From the NCBI RefSeq assembly GCF_000382265.1, contig NZ_KB907981.1, positions 1 through 64,000 on the forward strand: a stretch of DNA of 64,000 nt, read 5' to 3'. This stretch comes from Yoonia vestfoldensis DSM 16212 (lineage in GTDB: Bacteria > Pseudomonadota > Alphaproteobacteria > Rhodobacterales > Rhodobacteraceae). The notes under the pieces are model-generated. The model worked only from the letters and a program-made list of their open reading frames with translations, had not been told where the DNA came from and did no database searches. Both the position numbers and the translations under genes were made by a program. Of the stretch, positions 54,724 through 63,646 are shown one piece after another (positions within the stretch are counted from its first letter, which is position 1; the number at the start of each line of letters is the position of its first letter).

Positions 54724-55368
54724 TCAATTCCGCGCGGCGCGCCAGCCTGCGGCGCGGGCTTCGGCCTCGAAACAGAACCAGCGTTCACCGCTGCCTTCGT
54801 TGATCACGGTGCGGTCGTAGTCGCGGTTGCCGGGGCGGTGGTAAATCCGCCCGCTGTTGGAGATATTGCCCTTGATGTTGCAGGCGGCATCGGGGGCGGC
54901 GGGGCCCGCATTGCTGGTGGCGCGGAAGGATTCAGGGTTTTCCATCGTCGCGGACCAGAGCCCCCGCGCGGCAACGGCGGCGGCCTTTTCATCCAGATCA
55001 TAAAGCATGGAATAGCGGCGATATGCGGTGGCCCAGCCTTCCGCGACGATCACCTGCCCCAGATCGACGCCACCGACATCGCAGGTCGCAACCTGCCGGC
55101 CATAGCGGTCCACGTCGCGGGTGGTGCAACGGGCGCGCTGCCCGTCGAAGCGCGCACGCACCTGATCGGCGGCCCAGCGCCCGCAGTCGATGGTCTGCCG
55201 ACCGATTGTGCAGGGTTGCCCCAGTTCCGGCGCATCCACCCCGAACAGGCGCACCCGGTCGCCGCCGACATCGAACGTATCGGCGTCGATCACGCGGATC
55301 GCGCCGCTGGGGTTGGCATGGGCGGCACCCGCGAAAGCGAGGCCAAGCACGAGGACGATTTTCAACAT
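54724..55368 (-). CDS. Secreted thermonuclease-family protein
   Basis: The 214-residue protein has a signal peptide (MLKIVLVLGLAFAGAAHA) and an SNase domain with catalytic pattern RVIDADTFDVGGDRVRLFGV, DAPELGQPC and DRYGRQVATC. A C-terminal cysteine-rich module (CNIKGNISNSGRIYHRPGNR, then WFCFEAEARAAGWR) is a domain often attached to secreted nucleases. It may degrade DNA for nutrients or phosphate. A CtrA-like site precedes the gene. Confidence 0.87.
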   Translation of the reverse strand: MLKIVLVLGLAFAGAAHANPSGAIRVIDADTFDVGGDRVRLFGVDAPELGQPCTIGRQTIDCGRWAADQVRARFDGQRARCTTRDVDRYGRQVATCDVGGVDLGQVIVAEGWATAYRRYSMLYDLDEKAAAVAARGLWSATMENPESFRATSNAGPAAPDAACNIKGNISNSGRIYHRPGNRDYDRTVINEGSGERWFCFEAEARAAGWRAARN

Positions 55369-55412
55369 ATCCCCGACCTAGCGGCGGACGGGGGGACGGA
55401 TCAATAGACTTT

Positions 55413-55438
55413 CTTAACCAAGGTTAAGATTTCGTTAA
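55413..55438. promoter_or_regulatory. TTAA-rich palindrome with a CtrA-like site
   Basis: CTTAACC-AA-GGTTAAG is a perfect 7-2-7 palindrome, and overlapping it TTAA-N7-TTAA (55424-55438) matches the alphaproteobacterial CtrA consensus TTAAN7TTAA. It lies about 45-70 bases upstream of the nuclease start, directly after the betA stop. Assignment to CtrA is by consensus only. Confidence 0.45.
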
Positions 55439-55440
55439 GA

Positions 55441-57099
55441 TCACCTCTGGCTGGTCTGCCAATCGGGGTGAATCCACGGCTGGTCATTGGCAGGCGGCAG
55501 CGGATTGCGCCGCAGGATATGGTCCGCCGCCTTTTCGCCGACCATGATCGAGGGCGCGTTCAGGTTGCCGTTGGTGATGCGCGGAAAGATCGAACTGTCC
55601 GCGACGCGCAACCCGTCCACGCCGATCACGCGGGTTTGGGGGTCGACAACGGCCATCGGGTCATCGACCGCCCCCATCTTGCAGGTGCCGCAGGGATGAT
55701 AGGCGCTTTCGGCATGGTCGCGGATGAAGGCGTCGAGGTCTTCGTCGGACTGCGCCGCCTCACCGGGCTGGATCTCGTGCCCGCGGTAATCATCAAAAGC
55801 CGGCTGTGCGAAAATCTCGCGCGTCAGCCGGATGCATTGGCGAAAATCGACCCAATCCTGCGGGTCGGACATATAGTTGAACGCGATGCGCGGATTGTCG
55901 TCGGGATTGGCCGACCGCAGCGTAACCTGCCCGCGTGACGCCGACCGCATCGGGCCGACATGGGCCTGAAAACCGTGGCCTTCCGGCGCGATCTTGCCAT
56001 CGTAGCTGACGGCGATGGGCAGGAAATGGAACTGGATGTCGGGGTAGTCGACGCCCGCGCGCGAGCGGATGAAGCCCGCGCTTTCGAACTGGTTTGACGA
56101 CCCCAGACCGGTTTTCCAAAGCAGCCATTCCGCCCCGATCCGCGCCTTGCCGCGCAGGTTCCAATAGGCGAAGAGCGTGACAGGCTTGGTTGCGGCCTGC
56201 TGGATGTAAAGCTCCAGATGGTCCTGCAGGTTCTGGCCCACGCCGGGGCGGTCGGCCACGACGGGAATACCATGTTCGGCCAGATGCGCGGCGGGGCCTA
56301 TGCCGGACAGCATCAGCAGTTTGGGTGAATTCAGAGGCGAGGCGGCGATGATGACCTCGACATTGGCGCGGATGACCTCGATCTTCTTGCCGCGCGATAC
56401 CTCGACGCCGACGACGCGGCCGTTCTCGATCACGATGCGGCGGGCAAAGGCGCGGGTCAGCGTGCAATTGGGCCGTGTCAGCGCGGGCCGCAGATAGGCG
56501 CTGGCGGCGGACCAGCGATGGCCTTTGTAGATCGTAGCGTCGAACGGGCCAAAGCCTTCCTGCTGTTCGCCGTTGTAATCGGCGGTCAGCGGATAACCTG
56601 CCTGCGCTCCTGCCTCGACAAAGGCGCGGGTCAGCGGGTTCTTGCGCGGACCACGGGTGATGTGCAGCGGGCCGTCCTTGCCGCGCCAGTCGGGATCGCC
56701 GCCATGGCCGCCGTCGTGCCAGTGTTCCATCCGTTTGAAATAGGGCAGCACATCGGCATAGCCCCAGCCCTGCGCGCCTGTCTCGGCCCAATAGTCGAAA
56801 TCGCGGGCATGGCCGCGCACATAGATCATCCCGTTGATCGAGGACGACCCGCCGATCACCTTGCCGCGCGGCGTCACCAGTTGCCGCCCGCCCAGATGCG
56901 GTTCGGGTTCGGACTTCAGCCCCCAGTCGTACATTTTCATGTTCATCGGATAGGACAAAGCCGCGGGCATCTGGATGAACGGCCCACGATCCGACCCGCC
57001 ATGTTCGATGACCAGAACGTTTTTGCCCGCCTCGGCCAGACGGTAGGCGATGGCACATCCGGCAGACCCGGCGCCGACGATGACGTAATCAGCCTGCAT
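55441..57099 (-). CDS. betA: Choline dehydrogenase
   Basis: BetA is the membrane-associated FAD enzyme oxidising choline to betaine aldehyde (and further). The 552-residue GMC oxidoreductase has the dinucleotide motif [18 protein letters not shown], the signatures [19 protein letters not shown] and [18 protein letters not shown], and the catalytic histidines in [12 protein letters not shown] and [20 protein letters not shown] end. Its ATG overlaps the betB stop (TGATG); it is the last gene of betICBA. Confidence 0.95.
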   Translation of the reverse strand: MQADYVIVGAGSAGCAIAYRLAEAGKNVLVIEHGGSDRGPFIQMPAALSYPMNMKMYDWGLKSEPEPHLGGRQLVTPRGKVIGGSSSINGMIYVRGHARDFDYWAETGAQGWGYADVLPYFKRMEHWHDGGHGGDPDWRGKDGPLHITRGPRKNPLTRAFVEAGAQAGYPLTADYNGEQQEGFGPFDATIYKGHRWSAASAYLRPALTRPNCTLTRAFARRIVIENGRVVGVEVSRGKKIEVIRANVEVIIAASPLNSPKLLMLSGIGPAAHLAEHGIPVVADRPGVGQNLQDHLELYIQQAATKPVTLFAYWNLRGKARIGAEWLLWKTGLGSSNQFESAGFIRSRAGVDYPDIQFHFLPIAVSYDGKIAPEGHGFQAHVGPMRSASRGQVTLRSANPDDNPRIAFNYMSDPQDWVDFRQCIRLTREIFAQPAFDDYRGHEIQPGEAAQSDEDLDAFIRDHAESAYHPCGTCKMGAVDDPMAVVDPQTRVIGVDGLRVADSSIFPRITNGNLNAPSIMVGEKAADHILRRNPLPPANDQPWIHPDWQTSQR

Positions 57100-58550
57100 C
57101 AGAACGGTGCCTCAAGCTTGTCCATGCGCACATAGACGCTTTTGATCTGGCTGTAGTGGTTGATCGCCGCCTTGGAGTTTTCGCGTCCCACGCCGGACAG
57201 TTTCATGCCGCCGAAAGGGGCCTCGACCGGCGCGTCGTTGTAGGTGTTGATGTAACAGGTGCCTGCCTCGAACCCCGCCGCCATGCGATGCGCGCGGGCG
57301 AGGTCCGCGGTGAACACGCCAGCGGCGAGGCCATAGGGCGTGTCATTGGCGCGGGCCAGTGCTTCTTCCTCGGTGTCGAAATCGAGCACGGACATGACGG
57401 GGCCAAAGATTTCCTCTCGCGCGATGGTCATGTCGTCGGTGACATCGGCAAAGACCGTGGGGGTGAGGAAAAAGCCCGCCTTGTCCGGGATCGTGCCGCC
57501 GGTGACCAGCCGCGCGCCTTCGGCCTGCCCCTTGGCGATGAAGCCTGTGACGATGTCGCGCTGGCGGGCGCTGACCATCGGGCCGTAGTTTGTGGCGGGG
57601 TCCTGCGGGTCGCCCATGACGACGCCTTGCAGACGGTCGGTCAGGCGGGCCAGAAACGCCGCCTTGATGCCCTTTTGCACGAAGACCCGCGTGCCGTTGG
57701 AACAAACCTGCCCCGACGAATAGAAATTCCCGAGGATCGCGCCCGAGACGGCGGCATCCAGATCGGCATCATCAAAAATGACGAGCGGGGATTTGCCCCC
57801 CAGTTCCATCGTGACATGGCGCATCCCTTCGGCGGCGGCAGCATAGACCTTGCGCCCTGTTGCGACCGAGCCTGTCAGCGATACCTTGTCAACGCGGGCA
57901 TCCGTGATCAGCGACGCGCCAACGGCGCCATAGCCTTGGATCACGTTATAGACGCCTGCGGGCGCGCCTGCCTCGTGCAATATCTCCGCGACTTTCAGCG
58001 CGCAAAGCGGGGTGACCTCGGACGGTTTGAACACCAGCGCATTTCCGCAGGCCAGCGCAGGCGCGCCTTTCCAGCAGGCGATCTGGGTGGGGTAGTTCCA
58101 CGCGCCGATGCCCACGCAGACGCCCAAAGGTTCGCGGCGGGTATAGACGAAATTGTCACCCAAGGGGATATGTTCGCCGGTGATGCTGCCCGCCAAACCG
58201 CCGAAATATTCAAACGCATCGGCACCGGATGTGGCATCGGCGACGGATGTTTCCTGATAGGGTTTGCCGGTGTCATAGGTTTCCAGCACCGACAGTTCGT
58301 GGTTGCGATCCCGCATGATATCGGCGGCGCGGCGGAGCACGCGGCCACGCTGCGTGCCGGTCCAGCTGGCCCATTCCTTTTGCGCGCGCTTGGCGGCAGT
58401 CAGCGCTTGATCGACAATGGCGGGGGTTGCGGCGTGGAGCGTCGCGATCACCTTGCCCGTGTAGGGGTAGACCACCTCGATCACGTCACCGGCGGTGTCT
58501 TCGACGTAGGCGCCATCGATGAAATGGCTGGCTTTGGGTTGGGTTATCAT
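57099..58550 (-). CDS. betB: Betaine aldehyde dehydrogenase
   Basis: BetB oxidises betaine aldehyde to glycine betaine with NAD(P). The 483-residue ALDH has the oxyanion N152 (GAWNYPTQ), E249 ([10 protein letters not shown]) and nucleophile C283 (GQVCSNGTR). The ATG at 58550 begins [18 protein letters not shown]. Its only Shine-Dalgarno sequence, GGAGG ten bases upstream, belongs to dispersed element copy C, which lies between betC and betB. Confidence 0.95.
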   Translation of the reverse strand: MITQPKASHFIDGAYVEDTAGDVIEVVYPYTGKVIATLHAATPAIVDQALTAAKRAQKEWASWTGTQRGRVLRRAADIMRDRNHELSVLETYDTGKPYQETSVADATSGADAFEYFGGLAGSITGEHIPLGDNFVYTRREPLGVCVGIGAWNYPTQIACWKGAPALACGNALVFKPSEVTPLCALKVAEILHEAGAPAGVYNVIQGYGAVGASLITDARVDKVSLTGSVATGRKVYAAAAEGMRHVTMELGGKSPLVIFDDADLDAAVSGAILGNFYSSGQVCSNGTRVFVQKGIKAAFLARLTDRLQGVVMGDPQDPATNYGPMVSARQRDIVTGFIAKGQAEGARLVTGGTIPDKAGFFLTPTVFADVTDDMTIAREEIFGPVMSVLDFDTEEEALARANDTPYGLAAGVFTADLARAHRMAAGFEAGTCYINTYNDAPVEAPFGGMKLSGVGRENSKAAINHYSQIKSVYVRMDKLEAPF

Positions 58551-58559
58551 GACTTTTAT

Positions 58560-58593
58560 GCCTCCGGCGGGGATATTTTTACTCGGAAGATGA
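58560..58593. repeat. Dispersed intergenic element, copy C
   Basis: GCCTCCGGCGGGGATATTTT followed by TACTCGGAAGATGA is the element core in this orientation. It fills the whole betC-betB gap and supplies the GGAGG of betB on the minus strand. Confidence 0.7.
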
Positions 58594-60102
58594 TCATTCA
58601 CCGCGCGGAAATCGCTGGTTATCTTCGAGCACGTTGATGTCCATATGGTTGCGCATGTAGCGTTCGGATGCCTTTTGCAGCGGCTGGTAGTCCCACGGGT
58701 AATAGCTGCCGTTGCGCAAAGCCTCGTAGACGACCCAGCGGCAGGCCTGAGACTGGCGCACATCGGCGTCGAAACGGGCGAGGTCCCAGCGGGCGTCAGC
58801 CTTGACGCGCAGTTGTGTCAGCGTGCCTTGGTGGGCGGGGTGGTCCGCCAGATTGGTCAGTTCCTGCGGGTCCGCGTCCATGTCGAAGAGCTGGTCAGGG
58901 TCCAGCGTGCAGCGATTGTATTTCCATTTGCCGTAGCGCAGGCTGACCAGCGGGGCCTGGCTCGCCTCGGCGGCATATTCCATCGCGACGGGGGTGTCGC
59001 GGGTGCCGCCCTGCCCCAAAGGCACAAGGCTTTCGCCGCTGGTCCATGGCATGACCTCGGACATATCCACGCCCGCCAGATCGCAGAGCGTCGGCGTCAC
59101 GTCGATCGTGCTGACGGGGATGCTGTGCAGGCCAGGTGCCATCGCGGGGCTTGCGATCATCAGCGGCACGCGGGAGGACCCGTCGTAGAAACACATCTTG
59201 AACCAGAGGCCGCGTTCGCCCAGCATATCGCCATGGTCGGAGACAAAGACGATCGTGGCCTCTTGGCGCGTGTCGTCGAGCACTTGCAGGATGTCCCCGA
59301 TCTTGTCGTCCAGATAGCTGATATTGGCGAAATAGGCGCGGCGCGACCGGCGGATATCGTCATCGGTGATGTTGAAATTGTCGCGGTCGTTGGCGTCCAG
59401 AATGCGCTGGCTGTGCGGGTCCTGATCGGCGTAAGGGATCGGGCCTGTCTGCGGCATCAGGTGATCGCAGTCTTCGTACAGATCCCAGTATTTGCGGCGC
59501 GCCACATAGGGGTCATGCGGATGGGTGAAACTGACCGTCAGGCACCAGGGCCGCGCGTCATGGCCGCGCCCCAGATCATAGAGCTTTCGGGTCGCGTGAT
59601 AGGCGACCTCGTCGTCATATTCCATCTGGTTGGTGATCTCGGCCACGCCGGACCCCGTGACAGATCCCATGTTGTGATACCACCAGTCGATCCGTTCGCC
59701 CGGTTTGCGATAGTCCGGCGTCCAGCCGAAATCGGCGGGGTAGATATCGGTGGTCAGCCGTTCCTCGAAGCCGTGCATCTGATCTGGGCCGACGAAATGC
59801 ATCTTGCCCGCAAGGCAGGTTTGATAACCCGCACGCCGCAGGTGATGCGCGTAAGTTGGAATGCTCGATGCGAATTCGGCGGCGTTGTCGTAGACACCAT
59901 TGCGCGACGGCAACTGGCCCGACATGAACGCCGCCCGCGCGGGCGCACAAAGCGGCGACGCCGTGTAGCTGTTGGCGAAACGGGTGGATCGCGCCGCCAG
60001 CGCCTTGAGGTTGGGCGCGTGCAGCCATTCGACAGGGCCGTCTGGGAACAGCGTGCCGTTCAGCTGGTCGACCATGATAATCAGCATGTTCGGTTTCGTC
60101 AT
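58594..60102 (-). CDS. betC: Choline-sulfatase
   Basis: BetC hydrolyses choline-O-sulfate, an algal and fungal osmolyte, to choline and sulfate. The 502-residue type I sulfatase has the formylglycine motif C52-A-P-A-R56 ([19 protein letters not shown]), the metal aspartate D12 (IMVDQLNG), [14 protein letters not shown] and a [14 protein letters not shown] segment typical of BetC. The C-terminal tail [20 protein letters not shown] is the family extension. It overlaps betI by four bases. Confidence 0.95.
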   Translation of the reverse strand: MTKPNMLIIMVDQLNGTLFPDGPVEWLHAPNLKALAARSTRFANSYTASPLCAPARAAFMSGQLPSRNGVYDNAAEFASSIPTYAHHLRRAGYQTCLAGKMHFVGPDQMHGFEERLTTDIYPADFGWTPDYRKPGERIDWWYHNMGSVTGSGVAEITNQMEYDDEVAYHATRKLYDLGRGHDARPWCLTVSFTHPHDPYVARRKYWDLYEDCDHLMPQTGPIPYADQDPHSQRILDANDRDNFNITDDDIRRSRRAYFANISYLDDKIGDILQVLDDTRQEATIVFVSDHGDMLGERGLWFKMCFYDGSSRVPLMIASPAMAPGLHSIPVSTIDVTPTLCDLAGVDMSEVMPWTSGESLVPLGQGGTRDTPVAMEYAAEASQAPLVSLRYGKWKYNRCTLDPDQLFDMDADPQELTNLADHPAHQGTLTQLRVKADARWDLARFDADVRQSQACRWVVYEALRNGSYYPWDYQPLQKASERYMRNHMDINVLEDNQRFPRGE

Positions 60103-60683
60103 TGCGCGATCTCTTTCAATTCCATGGCAAGCAGCGCCAGCACCTGTTCCGTCGCATCCGAAGGGACCACCTGCCCGCGTGCCAGCCCCTGCCGCAGGTA
60201 AGACCCGTCGATCAGCCCCGCGATCCGCACGGCGGCATCGTCTGCGCGCGCGCCGATCAGGGGTCGCAGGTCATGCACCAGATTGCTGTGCAGCCGCCGC
60301 TGATAGACCCGCAACAGCCGGTTCGCATCTTCGGAGGTCTGGGCGAGGACGTAGAAATTCAGCCAGGCGGCGATCACATCGGTCTGGAAGTTCGTGGAAC
60401 TGAACCCCGCCCGGATCACCGCCTCGACCCGGGCACGGGGGCCGCGCGCAGAGCGCAGCGCCGCACGGACCTCGGTTCCATAGACCCGCAGGACGTGCCG
60501 CATCGCCGCCAGAAAGATCTGTTCCTTGCCGCCGAAGTAATGATGCGCCAGCGCCGACGACATACCTGCCCTTTTGGCAATGGCACTGACGGTCACATCG
60601 AGGTTGCCCACAGCGCCGATTTCGTCAATCGTAGCCTGCAATAGTGCAGCGCGACGGATCGGTTCCATTCCTAGCTTGGGCAT
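60099..60683 (-). CDS. betI: TetR-family repressor BetI
   Basis: BetI represses the choline-to-betaine genes and is released by choline. The 194-residue protein has the TetR helix-turn-helix (VTVSAIAKRAGMSSALAHHY) and the BetI-typical MEPIRRAALLQATIDEIGAV and YFGGKEQIFLAAMRHVLRVY. GAGG precedes the ATG at 60683. It is the first gene of betICBA, divergent from choXWV, and a palindrome fitting a BetI site lies in the gap. Confidence 0.94.
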   Translation of the reverse strand: MPKLGMEPIRRAALLQATIDEIGAVGNLDVTVSAIAKRAGMSSALAHHYFGGKEQIFLAAMRHVLRVYGTEVRAALRSARGPRARVEAVIRAGFSSTNFQTDVIAAWLNFYVLAQTSEDANRLLRVYQRRLHSNLVHDLRPLIGARADDAAVRIAGLIDGSYLRQGLARGQVVPSDATEQVLALLAMELKEIAQ

Positions 60684-60726
60684 GTCATCCTCTTTCGGGT
60701 TGCGCGAGACACTTAATTCGTTCTTT

Positions 60727-60740
60727 ATTGACTCGTCAAT
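60727..60740. promoter_or_regulatory. Palindromic operator between betI and choX (probable BetI site)
   Basis: ATTGAC-TC-GTCAAT is a perfect 6-2-6 palindrome, 26 bases before choX and 44 before betI. BetI boxes of enteric and Vibrio bacteria are palindromes of the ATTG...CAAT kind. Position between the two divergent units would let one repressor control uptake and oxidation. Confidence 0.6.
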
Positions 60741-60766
60741 CAAGAAAAAACCACAGGGAGTTATCC

Positions 60767-61690
60767 ATGAAACTGAAATCAAGCCTGTCGGCACTTGCAA
60801 TCTTTGCCGCGATGCCGGCCTTCGCCGAATGCGAACTCGTCACTTTTTCGGACGTCGGCTGGACCGACATCACCGCCACCACCGCCGCGACGACCGTCGT
60901 GCTCGAGGCGCTGGGCTACGAGACGGAAACCAAGATCCTGTCGGTGCCGGTCACATACATTTCCTTGGCCGAAGGCGACATCGACGTCTTTCTCGGCAAC
61001 TGGATGCCCACAATGGAGGCCGACATCGCCCCCTACCGTGAAGCGGGCACCGTCGAGACCGTGCGTACCAATCTGGAAGGCGCGAAATATACGCTGGCCG
61101 TGAACCGTGCCGCCGCCGAGCTGGGCATCGACAGCTTCGACGACATCGCCGCCAATGCCGACGCTTTGGACAACCGGATCTATGGGATCGAACCGGGCAA
61201 TGACGGCAACCGCCTGATCATCGACATGATCGCCGCTGACGCCTTCGGCCTGTCCGGATTCGAAGTGCTCGAAAGCTCCGAACAGGGAATGCTGGCACAG
61301 GTGGACCGCGCGTCAAGCCGGGACGAACCCATCGTTTTTCTCGGCTGGGAACCGCATCCGATGAACGCCAACTTCGACATGGAATACCTCGAAGGCGGTG
61401 ATGACTGGTTCGGCCCGAACCTCGGCGGCGCGACCGTCGCGACCAATACCCGTGCGGGTTACGTGGAAAGCTGCCCGAATGTGGGCCAGTTCCTGCAGAA
61501 CCTCGAATTCACGCTGGCCATGGAAAACGAGATCATGGGCGCGATCCTGGATGACGGAGCCGATCCGGCAGAGGCGGCGACCGCATGGCTGACCGCCAAC
61601 CCCGAGATCCTGACCGGCTGGCTGGACGGCGTCACAACGCGCGACGGTGGCGATGCAACAGCCGCCGTGAATGCGGCGCTGGGTCTTTGA
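60767..61690 (+). CDS. choX: Choline ABC transporter substrate-binding protein
   Basis: ChoX binds choline (and acetylcholine) in the periplasm. The 307-residue protein has a signal peptide ending PAFA before ECELV. The aromatic box of Sinorhizobium meliloti ChoX, as I recall it (W43, W90, Y119, W205 with D45 and N156), maps here with a constant offset of 11 to W32, W79, Y108, W194, D34 and N145. All six are conserved, so choline binding is well supported. GGGAG precedes the ATG. An 11-base-pair hairpin follows the gene. Confidence 0.95.
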   Translation: MKLKSSLSALAIFAAMPAFAECELVTFSDVGWTDITATTAATTVVLEALGYETETKILSVPVTYISLAEGDIDVFLGNWMPTMEADIAPYREAGTVETVRTNLEGAKYTLAVNRAAAELGIDSFDDIAANADALDNRIYGIEPGNDGNRLIIDMIAADAFGLSGFEVLESSEQGMLAQVDRASSRDEPIVFLGWEPHPMNANFDMEYLEGGDDWFGPNLGGATVATNTRAGYVESCPNVGQFLQNLEFTLAMENEIMGAILDDGADPAEAATAWLTANPEILTGWLDGVTTRDGGDATAAVNAALGL

Positions 61691-61696
61691 TCTGAC

Positions 61697-61724
61697 GGGT
61701 GAGGCCCGCATCAGGGCCTCGCCC
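61697..61724 (+). terminator. Intercistronic hairpin between choX and choW
   Basis: GGGTGAGGCCC and GGGCCTCGCCC form an 11-base-pair stem (one G-U pair) around GCATCA, seven bases after the choX stop, without a U tract. Such hairpins stabilise the upstream mRNA end or partly terminate, giving more binding protein than permease. Confidence 0.6.
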
Positions 61725-61744
61725 ACCAAGCCGAAGGAAGCAGC

Positions 61745-62578
61745 GTGAACTGGCTGACCGACAACAAGATTCCGATCGGACCATGGGCGAAATCCGTGTT
61801 CGACTGGCTGAACGCCAACCTGGGCTTTGTGTTCGACCGGATTGCGGCGGCCCTCGAATGGTTGATCGACAGCATTCTGTGGGCGCTGGAAACACCGCAT
61901 CCGCTGGTGGTGGTCGCGGTTTTCGCCGCACTCACCTGGGCCTTGCAGCGCAGCTGGAAAACCACATTGCTGATCATTCTGGGCTTCTTCTTCATTCTCA
62001 ACCAAGGCTACTGGCGCGAGACGATGCAATCGCTGACGCTGGTGCTGTCGGCCTGCGTCGTCTGCATGGGGATCGGCGTGCCGATCGGCATCGCCGCTGC
62101 CCACCGCCCCCGGCTTTACCGCGCGATGGTGCCGGTGCTCGACCTGATGCAGACGCTGCCGACCTTCGTCTATCTGATCCCGGCCATCGTGTTCTTCGGC
62201 ATCGGCATGGTGCCGGGGCTGATCGCCACGGTGATCTTCGTTCTGCCCGCGCCGATCCGGCTGACCTATCTGGGTGTGGCGTCCACGCCCACCGCCCTGC
62301 TCGAGGCGGCACAGGCCTTCGGCGCGACGAAACGGCAGGTCCTGATCAAGGTCGAACTGCCCTCGGCCATGCCGCAGATCATGGCGGGGCTGAACCAGAC
62401 GATCATGCTGTCGCTGTCGATGGTGGTGATCGCGGCTCTTGTGGGGGCCAGCGGGCTGGGCGTGCCGGTGATCCGCGCACTGAATTCGGTGAATACCTCG
62501 CTGGGGTTTGAATCCGGCTTCGTCATCGTCGTCGTGGCGATCATGCTCGACCGGATGTTGCGGGTGAAACAGAAATGA
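61745..62578 (+). CDS. choW: Choline ABC transporter permease
   Basis: The 277-residue inner-membrane subunit has about six to seven helices and the binding-protein-dependent permease motif EAAQAFGATKRQVLIKVELP that docks to the ATPase. The N-terminal part (NWLTDNKIPIGPWAKSVFDW) is typical of ProW/ChoW. The start is a GTG with AAGGAAG upstream. It overlaps choV by four bases. Confidence 0.93.
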   Translation: MNWLTDNKIPIGPWAKSVFDWLNANLGFVFDRIAAALEWLIDSILWALETPHPLVVVAVFAALTWALQRSWKTTLLIILGFFFILNQGYWRETMQSLTLVLSACVVCMGIGVPIGIAAAHRPRLYRAMVPVLDLMQTLPTFVYLIPAIVFFGIGMVPGLIATVIFVLPAPIRLTYLGVASTPTALLEAAQAFGATKRQVLIKVELPSAMPQIMAGLNQTIMLSLSMVVIAALVGASGLGVPVIRALNSVNTSLGFESGFVIVVVAIMLDRMLRVKQK

Positions 62579-63582
62579 ATGCGGTCGAATTCGACAATGT
62601 CAGCATCGTCTTCGGATCGAAACCGCAAACGGCGCTCTCCCTGATGGACGAAGGTCTGGACCGGGCCGAGATCATGACCCGGACCGATCAGGTGCTGGGC
62701 GTGCATGATTGTTCGCTGAACGTGGCGCAGGGTGAAATCCTGGTGCTGATGGGGCTGTCAGGGTCGGGCAAATCGACGCTGCTGCGCGCGGTCAACGGGC
62801 TGAACCCTGTCGTGCGCGGCGCGGTGCGCGTCCATGACGGCGACCACAGCTATGACGTCACTCATTGCAGCGCGACCGATCTGCGGCGGCTGCGGCAGAA
62901 ATCGGTATCGATGGTGTTCCAGCAATTCGGCCTGCTGCCATGGCGGACGGTGCGCGACAATGTGGGGCTGGGGCTGGAACTGGCCGGGATGGACAAAGGC
63001 AAATTGCACGCCCGCGTCGATCAGGAACTGGCCATGGTGGGCCTGTCCGAGCGCGCGGATGCGCTGGTGGGCGAGCTTTCGGGCGGCATGCAGCAGCGCG
63101 TGGGCCTTGCCCGCGCCTTCGCCACCGACGCGCCGATCCTGCTGATGGACGAACCCTTTTCGGCGCTTGACCCGCTGATCCGCACCAAGCTGCAGGACGA
63201 ACTGCTCGACCTGCAAAAACAGCGCGGCCGCACGATCATCTTCGTCAGCCACGATCTGGACGAGGCGTTCAAGATCGGCAACCGCATCGCCATCATGGAA
63301 GGCGGGCGGATCGTGCAATGCGGCACGCCGCGCGACATCTACACCAACCCCGCGAACGGCTATGTGGCCGATTTCGTGGCCCACATGAACCCGCTCGGCG
63401 TGCTGACCGCGCGCGACGTGATGATCGCAGGTACCGCCGACGGGCCGCAGATCGACGTGGACACACCGGTGCAGGCGATCCTGCAAAAGATCGGCACACA
63501 GGCGCTGCAAGTCGTGGAAAACGGCCAGCCCGTCGGCCAGATTACCCAAAGTTCGCTGATCACGCGGCTCGCCCCCGCCTGA
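62575..63582 (+). CDS. choV: Choline ABC transporter ATP-binding protein
   Basis: The 335-residue ATPase has Walker A GLSGSGKST (60-68), the Q-loop VFQQFGLLPWRTV, signature ELSGGMQQRVGLARAF, Walker B ILLMDEPFSALD and switch VSHDLDEAF, in the order seen in ProV/OpuA proteins. The N-terminal insertion SLMDEGLDRAEIM is typical of the QAT family. A short C-terminal extension replaces a full CBS pair. The choXWV unit is complete here. Confidence 0.94.
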   Translation: MNAVEFDNVSIVFGSKPQTALSLMDEGLDRAEIMTRTDQVLGVHDCSLNVAQGEILVLMGLSGSGKSTLLRAVNGLNPVVRGAVRVHDGDHSYDVTHCSATDLRRLRQKSVSMVFQQFGLLPWRTVRDNVGLGLELAGMDKGKLHARVDQELAMVGLSERADALVGELSGGMQQRVGLARAFATDAPILLMDEPFSALDPLIRTKLQDELLDLQKQRGRTIIFVSHDLDEAFKIGNRIAIMEGGRIVQCGTPRDIYTNPANGYVADFVAHMNPLGVLTARDVMIAGTADGPQIDVDTPVQAILQKIGTQALQVVENGQPVGQITQSSLITRLAPA

Positions 63583-63596
63583 CCCACCTCGTCCGA

Positions 63597-63629
63597 CTTC
63601 TTTTTTCCAAAAATACTCCCGCCGGAGGC
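63597..63629. repeat. Dispersed intergenic element, copy D
   Basis: CTTCTTTTTTCCAAAAATAC followed by TCCCGCCGGAGGC is the element in direct orientation. It lies 14 bases after choV and just before the convergent EamA gene. Like the others it is strictly intergenic. Confidence 0.7.
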
Positions 63630-63646
63630 GCGCCGTCAGGCGCTCT

